This document shows positions 7,396-14,577 of a DNA stretch of 16,371 nucleotides, piece after piece. Below the pieces are notes generated by a model. It made no database searches. It saw nothing but the letters and a program-made list of their open reading frames with translations, and was not told the origin of the DNA. The number at the start of each line of letters is the position of its first letter. Within the stretch, counting starts at the first letter, position 1. The position numbers were made by a program, and so were the translations under genes. Source of the DNA: CAYSWS01 sp965603395 (GTDB taxonomy: Bacteria; Patescibacteriota; WWE3; UBA101185; UBA10185); contig CBFDCV010000018.1 of the NCBI GenBank assembly GCA_965603395.1, positions 1 through 16,371 on the forward strand, given 5' to 3'.

Positions 7396-7401
7396 TATAA
7401 T
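7396..7401 (+). promoter_or_regulatory. -10 box of the HAD-like gene (leaderless)
   Basis: TATAAT preceded by TGTG, with 7 nt to the ATG at 7409 and no Shine-Dalgarno sequence. The 61-bp gap holds both this and the divergent promoter of the beta-propeller gene. Confidence 0.7.
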
Positions 7402-7408
7402 AACTTAA

Positions 7409-7819
7409 ATGAAAATATATCTGGATATTAACGGTACGATAATTCACAGAAAGCTTGAGAAAGGAAAAGCGGTGGTTAGATCAGCTTCGTATCTGGAAGA
7501 TTTTTTAAGAAACGCCTTAGAAAAACACGATGTTTATTGGTTATCTACCATTTGTAACGGAAATATAGAGGAAGTGGCGTCCTATTTGAAGACTTTTTTA
7601 TCTTCTAAGGAGTTGGATTTGGCTGCTCAAGTAAGGCCTACTAAGTGGGCTAGATATAAGGTTGACGCCATTGATCTGGGAGAAGAATTTTTATGGTTCG
7701 ATGATGTTTTATTGCCAAAAGAAGAGGAGATTCTTAACAACGCGGGTAAATTAGATAGTTTTGTAAGTGTAAGCCACTATAAAAAAGACGATTTTTTCAA
7801 GGATTGGATAAATATCTAA
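7409..7819 (+). CDS. HAD superfamily-like protein with Asn in place of the second catalytic Asp
   Basis: 136 aa, a minimal cap-less HAD-type fold. Motif I is LDINGT (5-10): the nucleophile Asp (D6) is kept, but the +2 acid/base residue is Asn (N8). WLSTICNG (44-51) would be motif II, K79 or K84 the motif III Lys, and WFDDV (96-100) the motif IV Asp pair. Phosphatases of the family need the second Asp, so this protein may be inactive, a binding protein, or use another chemistry. The start is set by TATAAT 7 nt upstream. The substrate is unknown. Confidence 0.75.
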   Translation: MKIYLDINGTIIHRKLEKGKAVVRSASYLEDFLRNALEKHDVYWLSTICNGNIEEVASYLKTFLSSKELDLAAQVRPTKWARYKVDAIDLGEEFLWFDDVLLPKEEEILNNAGKLDSFVSVSHYKKDDFFKDWINI

Positions 7820-7828
7820 AAAAATATG

Positions 7829-7834
7829 TATAAT
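7829..7834 (+). promoter_or_regulatory. -10 box that decides the start of the 7841 gene
   Basis: TATAAT with exactly 6 nt to the ATG at 7841. An in-frame ATG at 7826 lies upstream of this box and would be outside the transcript, so 7841 is preferred. Confidence 0.7.
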
Positions 7835-7840
7835 TTATCT

Positions 7841-8608
7841 ATGAAAAAAGATACCCGGAAAAATTCATATACAATATACGCTTTCCAGTACCCCATTTTA
7901 TTGCTGATCGCAACACTTTTTGTGGCTACTCTAAACGGATCAAAAGTCATGAACATGCAACAAGGGTACGCTGAAGGGGATGTATTAGGAAAAGAGAACT
8001 CTAATAGCGCTGATAAAGATAAGCCGGATAAGGATGTAGGAAAGCCTGCAGACAAGGGAAATAAAGGTTTGGAGAGTCCTAATGCCCTTCTTCATAAGAA
8101 AAAAATCAAAGACGTAGTAATTAACCTAAATGAAATCTCAGATGAGGAAGATCAAATAGGCAATGAGGAGGTTAGTGATGAGATAGAAGAGGTAGCTGTT
8201 GAGGAAGAAGAAAATGTAGATGACGTGGCAGATGCTATAGACGCAGTAGAAAAACGCCCAAAATGGAAAACCCTCCTGTTTGGATCCGACTACAAAAATT
8301 TAGGTCAGCTCAGAAGTTCTTTAGCACACAACACTAACAGCATAAGAAAGCTTCATAAAGCTCAGAATGAAGTGCAAGCTTACGGCAATGAGGAAGATGT
8401 ACAAGCTCAGCTGGGAGAGTTAGTACAAGAAAGAGATAGAATCAGAAGTGTTATTACTGAGCACGAAGATGATTTTGGTATTTTAGGTTGGGTGTTTAGA
8501 TTTTTTAATGGCTACTTGGGTGGAGGTTTAGACGATGATATAGGAGATGATGTTGACGTACCGGAAACCACCGAATCAACTGAATCCACCGAATCTGTAG
8601 AGCTATAA
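7841..8608 (+). CDS. Acidic membrane-anchored protein with coiled-coil segment, function unknown
   Basis: 255 aa from the ATG at 7841. A membrane segment at about residues 13-31 (FQYPILLLIATLFVATLNG) follows a short basic N terminus, so the rest is probably outside. Then come a Lys/Asp/Gly-rich low-complexity stretch, a strongly acidic segment (EVAVEEEENVDDVADAIDAVE), a helical part rich in charged heptads (LRSSLAHNTNSIRKLHKAQNEV through QLVQERDRIRSVITEHEDD-like helix), and a tail with Thr-Glu-Ser repeats (TTESTESTES, encoded by 9-bp repeats near 8565-8598). I do not recognise the family. It ends 5 bases before the convergent LRR gene, with no clear terminator between them. Confidence 0.75.
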   Translation: MKKDTRKNSYTIYAFQYPILLLIATLFVATLNGSKVMNMQQGYAEGDVLGKENSNSADKDKPDKDVGKPADKGNKGLESPNALLHKKKIKDVVINLNEISDEEDQIGNEEVSDEIEEVAVEEEENVDDVADAIDAVEKRPKWKTLLFGSDYKNLGQLRSSLAHNTNSIRKLHKAQNEVQAYGNEEDVQAQLGELVQERDRIRSVITEHEDDFGILGWVFRFFNGYLGGGLDDDIGDDVDVPETTESTESTESVEL

Positions 8609-8613
8609 CAGTT

Positions 8614-9264
8614 TTAAAACAAGATATTTGTGTTAACCAAGGCCTTTTCCAGCCTTTGCAGGTGGTCACTCTTGACCGGGTTTCCCCTTAAATCTAGAGT
8701 TTCCAGCCCTTTAAGATTTTGCAACTCATTGGGAAATTCATCTATATCATTATCAGACAAGTCTAAAGTTTTTAAATTTCCTAGCTGACCTATCTCAGCA
8801 GGTAAATCGGTCATGCCGTTTCCGCTTCCATCAAGAATTTCCAGTTTAGACATGTGTCTGATCTCCCCCGGAAAAGATTTTAAATTATTATTTTCGATGT
8901 AAAAGGAGGTTAAATTTTTCCAATTTTCAATTTGTGAAGGCAAAGACCCAATGGAATTATTAGAAAGTATAAGCTTTGTCATACTTTTATTATTGATCAC
9001 ATTGTTGGGGACTTGAGTAAGACCTTTATTGCTTAGATCAACTGTGCTTCCTGTACTAAAAACATCCAGGATACTGGATTTTTCATCTTTTTTTTCCTCT
9101 ACAACCACTTCCTCTACATCCCTTTCCTCTACATCCCTTTCTTCCGCAGACTCCGAGTGTCCGGTATCTGTGTCATACACTGTTTCTTTTTGAGAGCCCA
9201 ACCTAAAAACACCAACAACTAAAACTATCAGCAATCCTACGATTATTATTTGAAAATATTTCAT
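8614..9264 (-). CDS. Membrane-anchored leucine-rich repeat protein
   Basis: 216 aa. An N-terminal hydrophobic segment (about 4-20, FQIIIVGLLIVLVVGVF) is a signal anchor; there is no lipobox. An acidic linker follows with a tandem EERDV duplication (41-50). Residues ~73-205 hold about six leucine-rich repeats with 23-residue spacing, consensus LxxLxLSxNxIxxLPxxI, as in bacterial and plant-type LRRs. It is probably an extracellular protein-binding module, for example for cell contact, which is plausible for an epibiotic lifestyle. The start follows TATAAT by 6 nt, so the message is probably leaderless. Confidence 0.88.
   Translation of the reverse strand: MKYFQIIIVGLLIVLVVGVFRLGSQKETVYDTDTGHSESAEERDVEERDVEEVVVEEKKDEKSSILDVFSTGSTVDLSNKGLTQVPNNVINNKSMTKLILSNNSIGSLPSQIENWKNLTSFYIENNNLKSFPGEIRHMSKLEILDGSGNGMTDLPAEIGQLGNLKTLDLSDNDIDEFPNELQNLKGLETLDLRGNPVKSDHLQRLEKALVNTNILF
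9096..9140. repeat. 15-bp in-frame tandem repeat in the LRR gene linker
   Basis: Unit cctctacatcccttt occurs exactly at 9111-9125 and 9126-9140, with a diverged copy at 9096-9110. It encodes EERDV/EERDV/EEVVV-like pentads. It may vary in copy number between strains. Confidence 0.75.
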
Positions 9265-9270
9265 CCGAGT

Positions 9271-9276
9271 ATTATA
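9271..9276 (-). promoter_or_regulatory. -10 box of the LRR gene (leaderless)
   Basis: TATAAT on the minus strand, 6 nt before the ATG, no Shine-Dalgarno sequence. Confidence 0.7.
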
Positions 9277-9350
9277 ACAGTGTTGGCAAGGAAACTTCTA
9301 ATTGCCTCTAGTTCCCTGAAAGCCCACCAAGGTTAATAGTTAGAATCGTA

Positions 9351-9356
9351 TATAAT
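9351..9356 (+). promoter_or_regulatory. -10 box of the 9363 gene (leaderless)
   Basis: TATAAT with 6 nt to the ATG. Divergent from the LRR promoter across a 98-bp gap; no clear -35 box. Confidence 0.7.
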
Positions 9357-9362
9357 ACGACC

Positions 9363-11312
9363 ATGAAGAAATCATCATGGTCATTGTACTTTATTTTTTT
9401 GGGAGCATTCTCCATTATTTCTCAATCTGCTTTACTTAGGGAAATTACTACCTCTTTTTATGGGAATGAGATTTTTTATGGTTTATCGTTAGGAGTGTGG
9501 TTTTTCTTTACGGGATTAGGAAGCCTGATAGCTATAAAAGTAAAATCTTTCAGAAATGAAAAATCGTTGCCGTGGTCTTTGTTGGTAGTTTTGATCGGCC
9601 TATTTCCCGTCATGTTGTTTTTAACAAGATATTTAAAGGGCGTGTTCCTGCCCGTAGGAGAAGCTCCGGATTTAGGAACAAGCATCTTGATGATGTGCTT
9701 AGTTTTAGGCGGTTATTGCTTACTTTTAGGGATGTTATTTACATTCGGAGTATTGGCATGGGATAAGAAAGACACAAATAGGGCGTATTTTTGGGAAACA
9801 ATAGGTTTTGGTATAGGAGGTTTGGTATTCGCATTTTTTCTAGCTTCTACAAATTTTCCACTGAATGAAAAACTTAATTACTTATCGTATGAAAAACAAT
9901 ATGAGAATCTGGTCTATAGCAAGAATTCAAAACACAATCATATACTAATTACAGAGTTATCAGGAGCAAGAAATTATTTTCTAGGCGGAAGACTAGCTTT
10001 TACCGGTGAAGAAGAATACCAATCGGATAAACTTTTGGCCACGTTGATGCCCTACGCTAATAAAACTCAAAACGTACTTGTATTAGGGAATCCAAATCTT
10101 GCTAAGGAGTTAACAAAAAATGAAAAAGTAGAAAACACGGGTTTTTTGGAAATCGACGAAGATCTTTATGAACTGGAAAAAGAAATCGTCGGTAAAAAGG
10201 TTGACGTATTTTTAGGAGATCCTAGAAAATCACTATCTCGAATGAAAAATAATTGGGACATGGTGCTTTTTGACTTGGGAAATCCGGAAACCTTATCAGC
10301 TAATAGGTATTTTACAGTAGAGTCTTTTAGGCTTGTGCATAATGCTTTGGCAAAAGATGGAGTTTTTTACCTGATTTTATATCTTCCTTCCAGCTATCAG
10401 AGCCAAGAAGCTCTTCACTTTGCTTCTTCAATATACCTGGCGTTAGATGAGGTTTTCCCCCATGGGAAATTGTTAATGTTGGAAGATCAGTTAGCCTTTA
10501 TAGCTGCTAAGCAGGCGGTTAACGTAAATTCGGCACTAATAGAGCAAAAATGGGAAGACCACTTTAACTACGTTAACAATGATTTTAAGCATCAGGCAGT
10601 GTTTGAAAAAATTAATACCTTAGATTCAGAAACCAATAAAGACTTAGAACCCACCGCTTTCTATCACCAACAGCTTTTTTGGCAAACAATATTTAGCTTT
10701 AAACTACCTCGTGTAATTTTTAAATACTCAATTTTTGTACCGCTTGCATTGTTAGGTACATATGCAGCTTACTACCTGACATCAAAAGAAAAACGTAAAG
10801 TGGGATTGTTAATGTCCGCCGCTAGTTTTTTGCTTATTACAATTGAGGTAATCATTATTTTATTTTTCCAAGTAAAAGTTGGTTTTCTATACAATCAGCT
10901 AAGTTTGATCTTTGCGGCCGCTCTGTTAGGTATGGCGTTAGGTGTTCGAATAGGGGAGAGGTCAGATAGTACGCTAAAAAACGTGGGAGCTATGTTTTTT
11001 GCCTTTTTATTATTTTTATTCACTTTTTATCTTGGTTCTAGTACTCCGATAGCCGGGCTTTCCGTGTACTGGTTTTCTGCCATGTTTGTAGCAGGAATCA
11101 TTGGGGGAGCAATTTTTGCCATACTTAATAATATTTACTTAAAAAATGAAGAAAATCCCGGTTACATTTATGCTTTCGATCTACTGGGAGGCAGCCTGGG
11201 GGCTTTTCTGACCAGCACGATCTTGCTACCTGTATTTGGAGTGACAAAAGTGTTATTAGGATTAGGTGTTTTAGTGATTGTTAACCTGCTTTTTATTGCC
11301 AAACACCGTTAA
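9363..11312 (+). CDS. Polytopic membrane protein with spermidine synthase-like (SpeE) domain, catalytic motifs degenerate
   Basis: 649 aa. Five N-terminal membrane segments (about 6-26, 37-58, 71-90, 105-132, 145-162), a cytoplasmic aminopropyltransferase-like Rossmann domain (about 170-440), then about six or seven further membrane segments. This is the layout of the fused MFS-like/spermidine synthase family. In the soluble domain GGRLAFTGEEEYQSDKL (208-224) corresponds to the family DExxYHExL region but has Glu for Asp and lacks the His. The SAM-binding glycine motif is replaced by VLVLGNPN (238-245). EID (263-265), GDP (285-287) and DMVLFDLGNPE (299-309) remain. It may bind a related ligand, or be a transporter or scaffold, rather than make spermidine. 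Its 3' end overlaps the convergent radical SAM gene by 20 bp. Confidence 0.82.
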   Translation: MKKSSWSLYFIFLGAFSIISQSALLREITTSFYGNEIFYGLSLGVWFFFTGLGSLIAIKVKSFRNEKSLPWSLLVVLIGLFPVMLFLTRYLKGVFLPVGEAPDLGTSILMMCLVLGGYCLLLGMLFTFGVLAWDKKDTNRAYFWETIGFGIGGLVFAFFLASTNFPLNEKLNYLSYEKQYENLVYSKNSKHNHILITELSGARNYFLGGRLAFTGEEEYQSDKLLATLMPYANKTQNVLVLGNPNLAKELTKNEKVENTGFLEIDEDLYELEKEIVGKKVDVFLGDPRKSLSRMKNNWDMVLFDLGNPETLSANRYFTVESFRLVHNALAKDGVFYLILYLPSSYQSQEALHFASSIYLALDEVFPHGKLLMLEDQLAFIAAKQAVNVNSALIEQKWEDHFNYVNNDFKHQAVFEKINTLDSETNKDLEPTAFYHQQLFWQTIFSFKLPRVIFKYSIFVPLALLGTYAAYYLTSKEKRKVGLLMSAASFLLITIEVIIILFFQVKVGFLYNQLSLIFAAALLGMALGVRIGERSDSTLKNVGAMFFAFLLFLFTFYLGSSTPIAGLSVYWFSAMFVAGIIGGAIFAILNNIYLKNEENPGYIYAFDLLGGSLGAFLTSTILLPVFGVTKVLLGLGVLVIVNLLFIAKHR

Positions 11313-12429
11313 TTACGCTCTCACAGCCCTCTACGGACCCATCAGGATTAATAAGGTTTTTCTCAATGAAATAACCATTTCTTACTAAAACAGCCTCACC
11401 GGAATCCGGGCAATAAGTAGCAGAACCGGCCACATCCTGAATGTTTCCTGTATAAACATACTTCAAGCCTACATCTAAACAAATTTGCCTAGCTTCTTTT
11501 ACTGTTTCTTCGGGAGTAGGGGGTAGATTAGTCAACTTATACTGAGGATGGAACCTGGAGAAATGCAAAGGCACCTCATCCCCTACATTGGCCAAGATCC
11601 ATTCGCACATGTCATTGATCTCATCCATCTTGTCTGTGTAAGTAGGTACGACCAAGTAAACAAGTTCTAACCATGTTCCGCTTTCATGTACGGTTTTAAT
11701 GGTTTCCAATACCGGACCCAAACTACCGCTGATCAAGGTTTGGTAAGTTTCTTCATTGAACGATTTTAAGTCAACTTTATAAGCATCCATATACGGTAAC
11801 AACTCCTTTAAAGGTTTCTGATTAATGAACCCGCTGGAAATAGCCACTGTTCTCAAACCTTTTTCTTGCGCTAATTTTGCTACATCGAACATGTATTCAT
11901 ATTGGACAGTAGGCTCATTATAGGTGAAAGCTATTACCTCGGACTCTGCTTTTATAGCCTCAGTCACAACTTCTTCCGGTGTCATGGAAACGCTGTCTAA
12001 ATCATCATAGTCTCGGTGGGCAATATCCCAGTTTTGGCAGTACTTGCAATCAAGATTACACCCGGCGGTAGCAAAAGAATAAACTTTACTACCGGGCAAA
12101 AAATGGTATAAAGGTTTTTTTTCGATAGGGTCTACATGGATGCTAACCAGGTTTCCATAAGATAGGCTATACAACTTTCCGCCAATATTTTTTCTTACCC
12201 TGCATATACCAACCTGCCCTTCACCAATAGTGCATCTATTAGGGCATAGGTTGCACCTCACCGCGCCGTTTTCCAACTGTTCGTACCAGCGGGCTTCTTC
12301 ATAAGTAATCTCACCCTTCTCAATGGCCTCTTCAATTCTTTTATTTTTGGACATAATATGATTAATCACTAAAATAGATAAAAAGATTCCGACGAATAAA
12401 ATAACAACACCTATAAGTTCTTTTTTCAT
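11293..12429 (-). CDS. amrS: AmmeMemoRadiSam-type radical SAM enzyme with N-terminal membrane anchor
   Basis: 378 aa from the ATG at 12429. Residues ~5-25 form a membrane segment, which is unusual: family members are normally soluble. Then RCNLCPNRCTIGEGQVGICRVR (four Cys at 59, 62, 66, 76, perhaps an auxiliary metal site), DPIEKKPLYHFLPGS, and the radical SAM cluster motif CNLDCKYC (124-131), followed by the family sequence CQNWDIAHR. It also keeps the downstream FTYNEPT and HFSRFHPQYK motifs. The AMMECR1 and Memo-type partners that name the system are not in the window. A nearer-upstream ATG at 12438 exists, but TAAAAT lies 7 nt before 12429 and overlaps the 12438 ATG. Divergent from the 12473 gene; substrate unknown. 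Confidence 0.85.
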   Translation of the reverse strand: MKKELIGVVILFVGIFLSILVINHIMSKNKRIEEAIEKGEITYEEARWYEQLENGAVRCNLCPNRCTIGEGQVGICRVRKNIGGKLYSLSYGNLVSIHVDPIEKKPLYHFLPGSKVYSFATAGCNLDCKYCQNWDIAHRDYDDLDSVSMTPEEVVTEAIKAESEVIAFTYNEPTVQYEYMFDVAKLAQEKGLRTVAISSGFINQKPLKELLPYMDAYKVDLKSFNEETYQTLISGSLGPVLETIKTVHESGTWLELVYLVVPTYTDKMDEINDMCEWILANVGDEVPLHFSRFHPQYKLTNLPPTPEETVKEARQICLDVGLKYVYTGNIQDVAGSATYCPDSGEAVLVRNGYFIEKNLINPDGSVEGCESVINGVWQ

Positions 12430-12436
12430 TACTGAC

Positions 12437-12442
12437 ATTTTA
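12437..12442 (-). promoter_or_regulatory. -10 box of the radical SAM gene
   Basis: TAAAAT on the minus strand, 7 nt before the ATG at 12429. A start at 12438 instead would need TACAAA (12447-12452) as its -10 box. Confidence 0.45.
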
Positions 12443-12460
12443 TCACTTTGTAAATCTTGG

Positions 12461-12466
12461 TAAAAT
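12461..12466 (+). promoter_or_regulatory. -10 box of the 12473 gene (leaderless)
   Basis: TTGGTAAAAT with 6 nt to the ATG. Only 43 bp separate the two divergent start codons at 12429 and 12473, so both promoters overlap and are likely controlled together. Confidence 0.55.
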
Positions 12467-12472
12467 TCTTAT

Positions 12473-12964
12473 ATGGAAGTGCCTTGGGGAGAATGCCCTT
12501 TTGGGAAAATTAACGATCCTTATCCGGGGTCTTGTTTTAGGTATACTGACTCTGATGGGGACCTGATTTGTGATAGAAGCCAGTCTCCTCCGGAGGAAAG
12601 AAGTATATTAGCAAGCACAGACACGTCAAACTTGGTTTACAATCCTAATATGACTTATTTATGGGCACTATACATTCCCATCGCAGTGTATTTTATTTAT
12701 TGGTATGTGATGAAAAAAGCAAATTTGAAAAAGAAGCGCGCGTTTTTTACAGAAAAATACTTCCGATTATTTTGGAATGTGGTGCTTTTTTTATCCTTCT
12801 TCGTTTCAGCTGTCACCGCAACAATTCAACTTTACTTTCCCGGTTACCTAGCTTCAGAGATCCATAAAAACTCCGGTTTGGTAATGATGGTTGTAGCTGT
12901 TTTGCACATCTTTGTGAGAAGAACTTTTTTCCAAGGATTTTTAAAAAGTTTACAAAAAAAGTAA
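12473..12964 (+). CDS. Membrane protein with Cys-rich N-terminal motif and paired histidines (DUF4405-like)
   Basis: 163 aa. The N terminus reads GECPFGKINDPYPGSCFRYTDSDGDLICDRSQ with Cys at 8, 21 and 33. As I recall, this CPFG-x-NDPYPG-x-C-x(n)-GD-x2-CD-x-SQ pattern accompanies membrane redox proteins. There are three membrane segments (about 62-80, 101-123, 133-150). His131 (IHKNSG) and His145 (VLHIF) lie at the two ends of the third segment, as in DUF4405/cytochrome b-like haem proteins. I infer a role in moving electrons across the membrane; no haem motif proves it. Neighbours are the radical SAM gene (divergent) and a CcdA-like gene whose end overlaps by 15 bp. Confidence 0.7.
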   Translation: MEVPWGECPFGKINDPYPGSCFRYTDSDGDLICDRSQSPPEERSILASTDTSNLVYNPNMTYLWALYIPIAVYFIYWYVMKKANLKKKRAFFTEKYFRLFWNVVLFLSFFVSAVTATIQLYFPGYLASEIHKNSGLVMMVVAVLHIFVRRTFFQGFLKSLQKK

Positions 12965-13546
12965 AAGGCTTTTGATTATAAAGTAGATTCCCACCAACAC
13001 ACCGCTTACTTGAGCTATTTTTTGTATGATGTTCGATCTGGTAAAGGTGCCGAACAAAGCCATAGGTATTATGTAAACGCTGGTGCCAAAAAAGAAGAGC
13101 AAAAAGTAGATTAGTGCCCACAACGCGCTTTTCAGATTAAAAACATAACCTAGTGAAGCTAGAAAAGGTGGGCAAATATTCACACCGGTGAGAAAACCGA
13201 TTAGAAACGTCCATTTAATCTTTGAAAAAGGAAGAAGAGCGCAAAATTTTGAGTCTATCGAACCTAAAGAATAATAAACCAGTAAAATCCCGGCCCAAAT
13301 AGTGCCCAAAGCCACTATGATATGGATCCACTCGCTTAAAATTACCTGACCTAAATAACCAATAATAAAACCGAACAAAACATAACCCACTAAGCGGCCC
13401 AAGGAGAACTCCAGTACCAGTAAAAAGCTGCTTTTTGTTGTTCTTTTGTGGGAAAGCAAAAGGGGAATGAAAAGGGGCAGGCAGGTACCAATACAATAAA
13501 TACCCACGGATAAGCCGGCCAAAAATCCGGAATAAACATTGAACAT
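12950..13546 (-). CDS. CcdA/DsbD-type (cytochrome c biogenesis transmembrane) thiol-redox membrane protein
   Basis: 198 aa with six predicted membrane segments. Two conserved cysteine sites typical of the CcdA/DsbD/UreH-like family are present: CIGTCLP (residues ~18-24, in the first segment) and NICPPF (~122-127, in the fourth). In this family such cysteines pass reducing equivalents from cytoplasmic thioredoxin to proteins outside. No c-type cytochrome or thioredoxin-like gene is in the window. With the Cys-rich 12473 product and the cluster-containing radical SAM enzyme, it suggests a small thiol or electron-transfer group. The start is uncertain: ATG at 13546, with TAACAT 6 nt upstream. 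Confidence 0.82.
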   Translation of the reverse strand: MFNVYSGFLAGLSVGIYCIGTCLPLFIPLLLSHKRTTKSSFLLVLEFSLGRLVGYVLFGFIIGYLGQVILSEWIHIIVALGTIWAGILLVYYSLGSIDSKFCALLPFSKIKWTFLIGFLTGVNICPPFLASLGYVFNLKSALWALIYFLLFFFGTSVYIIPMALFGTFTRSNIIQKIAQVSGVLVGIYFIIKSLLLFL

Positions 13547-13552
13547 GGATAT

Positions 13553-13558
13553 ATGTTA
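13553..13558 (-). promoter_or_regulatory. Possible -10 box of the CcdA-like gene
   Basis: TAACAT (four of six matches to TATAAT) at exactly 6 nt before the ATG. Weak alone; listed because the spacing repeats the window-wide leaderless pattern. Confidence 0.35.
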
Positions 13559-13571
13559 GCAGAAATGTTGA

Positions 13572-13624
13572 GGGCCGCATTGGTTTGGTCTGTATATTTC
13601 TATACAAATTAACCTTTGCGGCCC
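13572..13624. terminator. Long nested inverted repeat after the 13629 gene
   Basis: GGGCCGCA (13572-13579) / TGCGGCCC (13617-13624), then GGTT/AACC (13582-13585, 13611-13614) and TGTATA/TATACA (13591-13596, 13601-13606) around a TTTC loop: 18 bp in total. It lies just past the stop of the 13629 gene and before the CcdA-like start. The T tract on the minus side is poor, so it may be a processing or stability hairpin rather than a classic terminator. Confidence 0.55.
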
Positions 13625-13637
13625 GAATTCAGTTTTG
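13618..13637. repeat. Inverted repeat, left arm (3' end of the 13629 gene)
   Basis: GCGGC (13618-13622), three bases, then AATTCAGTTTTG (13626-13637). These are the inverse complement of the right arm at 14578-14594 except for the 3-base insertion. The arm spans the stop codon and overlaps the nested hairpin 13572-13624. Confidence 0.7.
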
Positions 13638-14540
13638 ACACCCTTCGATTAAGTAACTTATCAACAGAAGAGCAGCCTTTTGGTTGTCTCCATTTTCAAT
13701 GGCAAGATCGTCAAAGAATATGGACGATGATTTGCTTGAACCTAGATTACTTGCCCTTACTGTTAGTAAGAAAGTAACGCTTTTGTCCGGAGTACTGAAG
13801 AAAACAAGTTGGTTTTTTCCTGAAGACATGCTTTCAATATAACTTTCTTCTCCGCCTTGCAGGTCAGTTTCAAGGTAGGCTCCGCCTAAGATCCAGGCTG
13901 TTCCCTTAGTAAATACGTCTAGATTTCCTAAGAATGATGGAAGTGTGTCTTGCAGGGAGTATTCTCCACCGACGTTGATCACCTCTTCTCTTAGGATGGA
14001 AACGTTAAAAAGATCTTGGAAGGTGTTGCTTAGTGGCTGCCATCGATGATCGTACAAGAAAAGCATATTTCCGCCACTTCCTACAAAGGAGCCGGTTGCT
14101 TGTAGATCTTCCTTATTAGCTCCGCTGTCCGCCGGTAAAATAACTAAAGCCACATCAGGCTTAGCCATCTCATCCAGAAAATCATTTCTGGTTGAAACCA
14201 TAGTTATTTCAATTCCCTCCGCTGCTGCAGCGCTAACTAACGTTGTGAATTCCACATTGTTGGAAGCGTTGACAAAGACAACTCTACTGCGGAAAACCGG
14301 AGTGGGAGTTAGTTCTTCTGCGGGACTTTCTGTTGGGTTAGGAAGGATTTCTTGGACCTGTGTTGGGGGTAGTTGTGTGTTGGTTGGTTTAGATTTCTGG
14401 ATGGCAGTTTCCATAGGTCCGTAGTCCAGGGGAAATTGCTGGAAGTTTGGTACAAATTTGAAGAAAACAACCATAGTAAGACAACAACAAATTGTCGAAA
14501 CCAAAAGTACAATCAACAAAATTTTTATTGTTTGTTTCAC
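13629..14540 (-). CDS. Membrane-anchored extracytoplasmic protein with Pro/Thr-rich linker (DUF4350/GATase1-like fold suspected)
   Basis: 303 aa. GTG start with AAGGAGG 5 nt upstream and a ~50-nt leader. The N-terminal hydrophobic segment (about 6-28) contains three successive Cys (TICCCLTM). A spacer rich in Thr, Pro and Glu (about 42-84) should hold the domain off the membrane. The C-terminal domain (VVFVNASNNVEFTTLVSAAAAEGIEI..., DVALVILPAD, GGNMLFLYDHRW) alternates strands and helices as in class I glutamine-amidotransferase-like or DUF4350 domains, but I see no catalytic Cys-His pair. It may be a ligand-binding surface protein. Its transcript is bracketed by complementary sequences. It lies directly downstream of the first small RNA gene. 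Confidence 0.72.
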   Translation of the reverse strand: MKQTIKILLIVLLVSTICCCLTMVVFFKFVPNFQQFPLDYGPMETAIQKSKPTNTQLPPTQVQEILPNPTESPAEELTPTPVFRSRVVFVNASNNVEFTTLVSAAAAEGIEITMVSTRNDFLDEMAKPDVALVILPADSGANKEDLQATGSFVGSGGNMLFLYDHRWQPLSNTFQDLFNVSILREEVINVGGEYSLQDTLPSFLGNLDVFTKGTAWILGGAYLETDLQGGEESYIESMSSGKNQLVFFSTPDKSVTFLLTVRASNLGSSKSSSIFFDDLAIENGDNQKAALLLISYLIEGCQN

Positions 14541-14577
14541 ATCGCCCTCCTTAAAAGGTTTTTATATTTTAATGAGC

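Noticed and set aside
6635..7408. Plus-strand reading frames (117 aa and 109 aa) inside the beta-propeller gene region
   Set aside because: They are antisense to a gene with a strong family signature, have Ser/Pro-rich composition typical of shadow frames, and lack start signals.
7826..7840. Upstream ATG at 7826 as the start of the acidic membrane protein
   Set aside because: It precedes the TATAAT box that drives the gene and would not be in the transcript.
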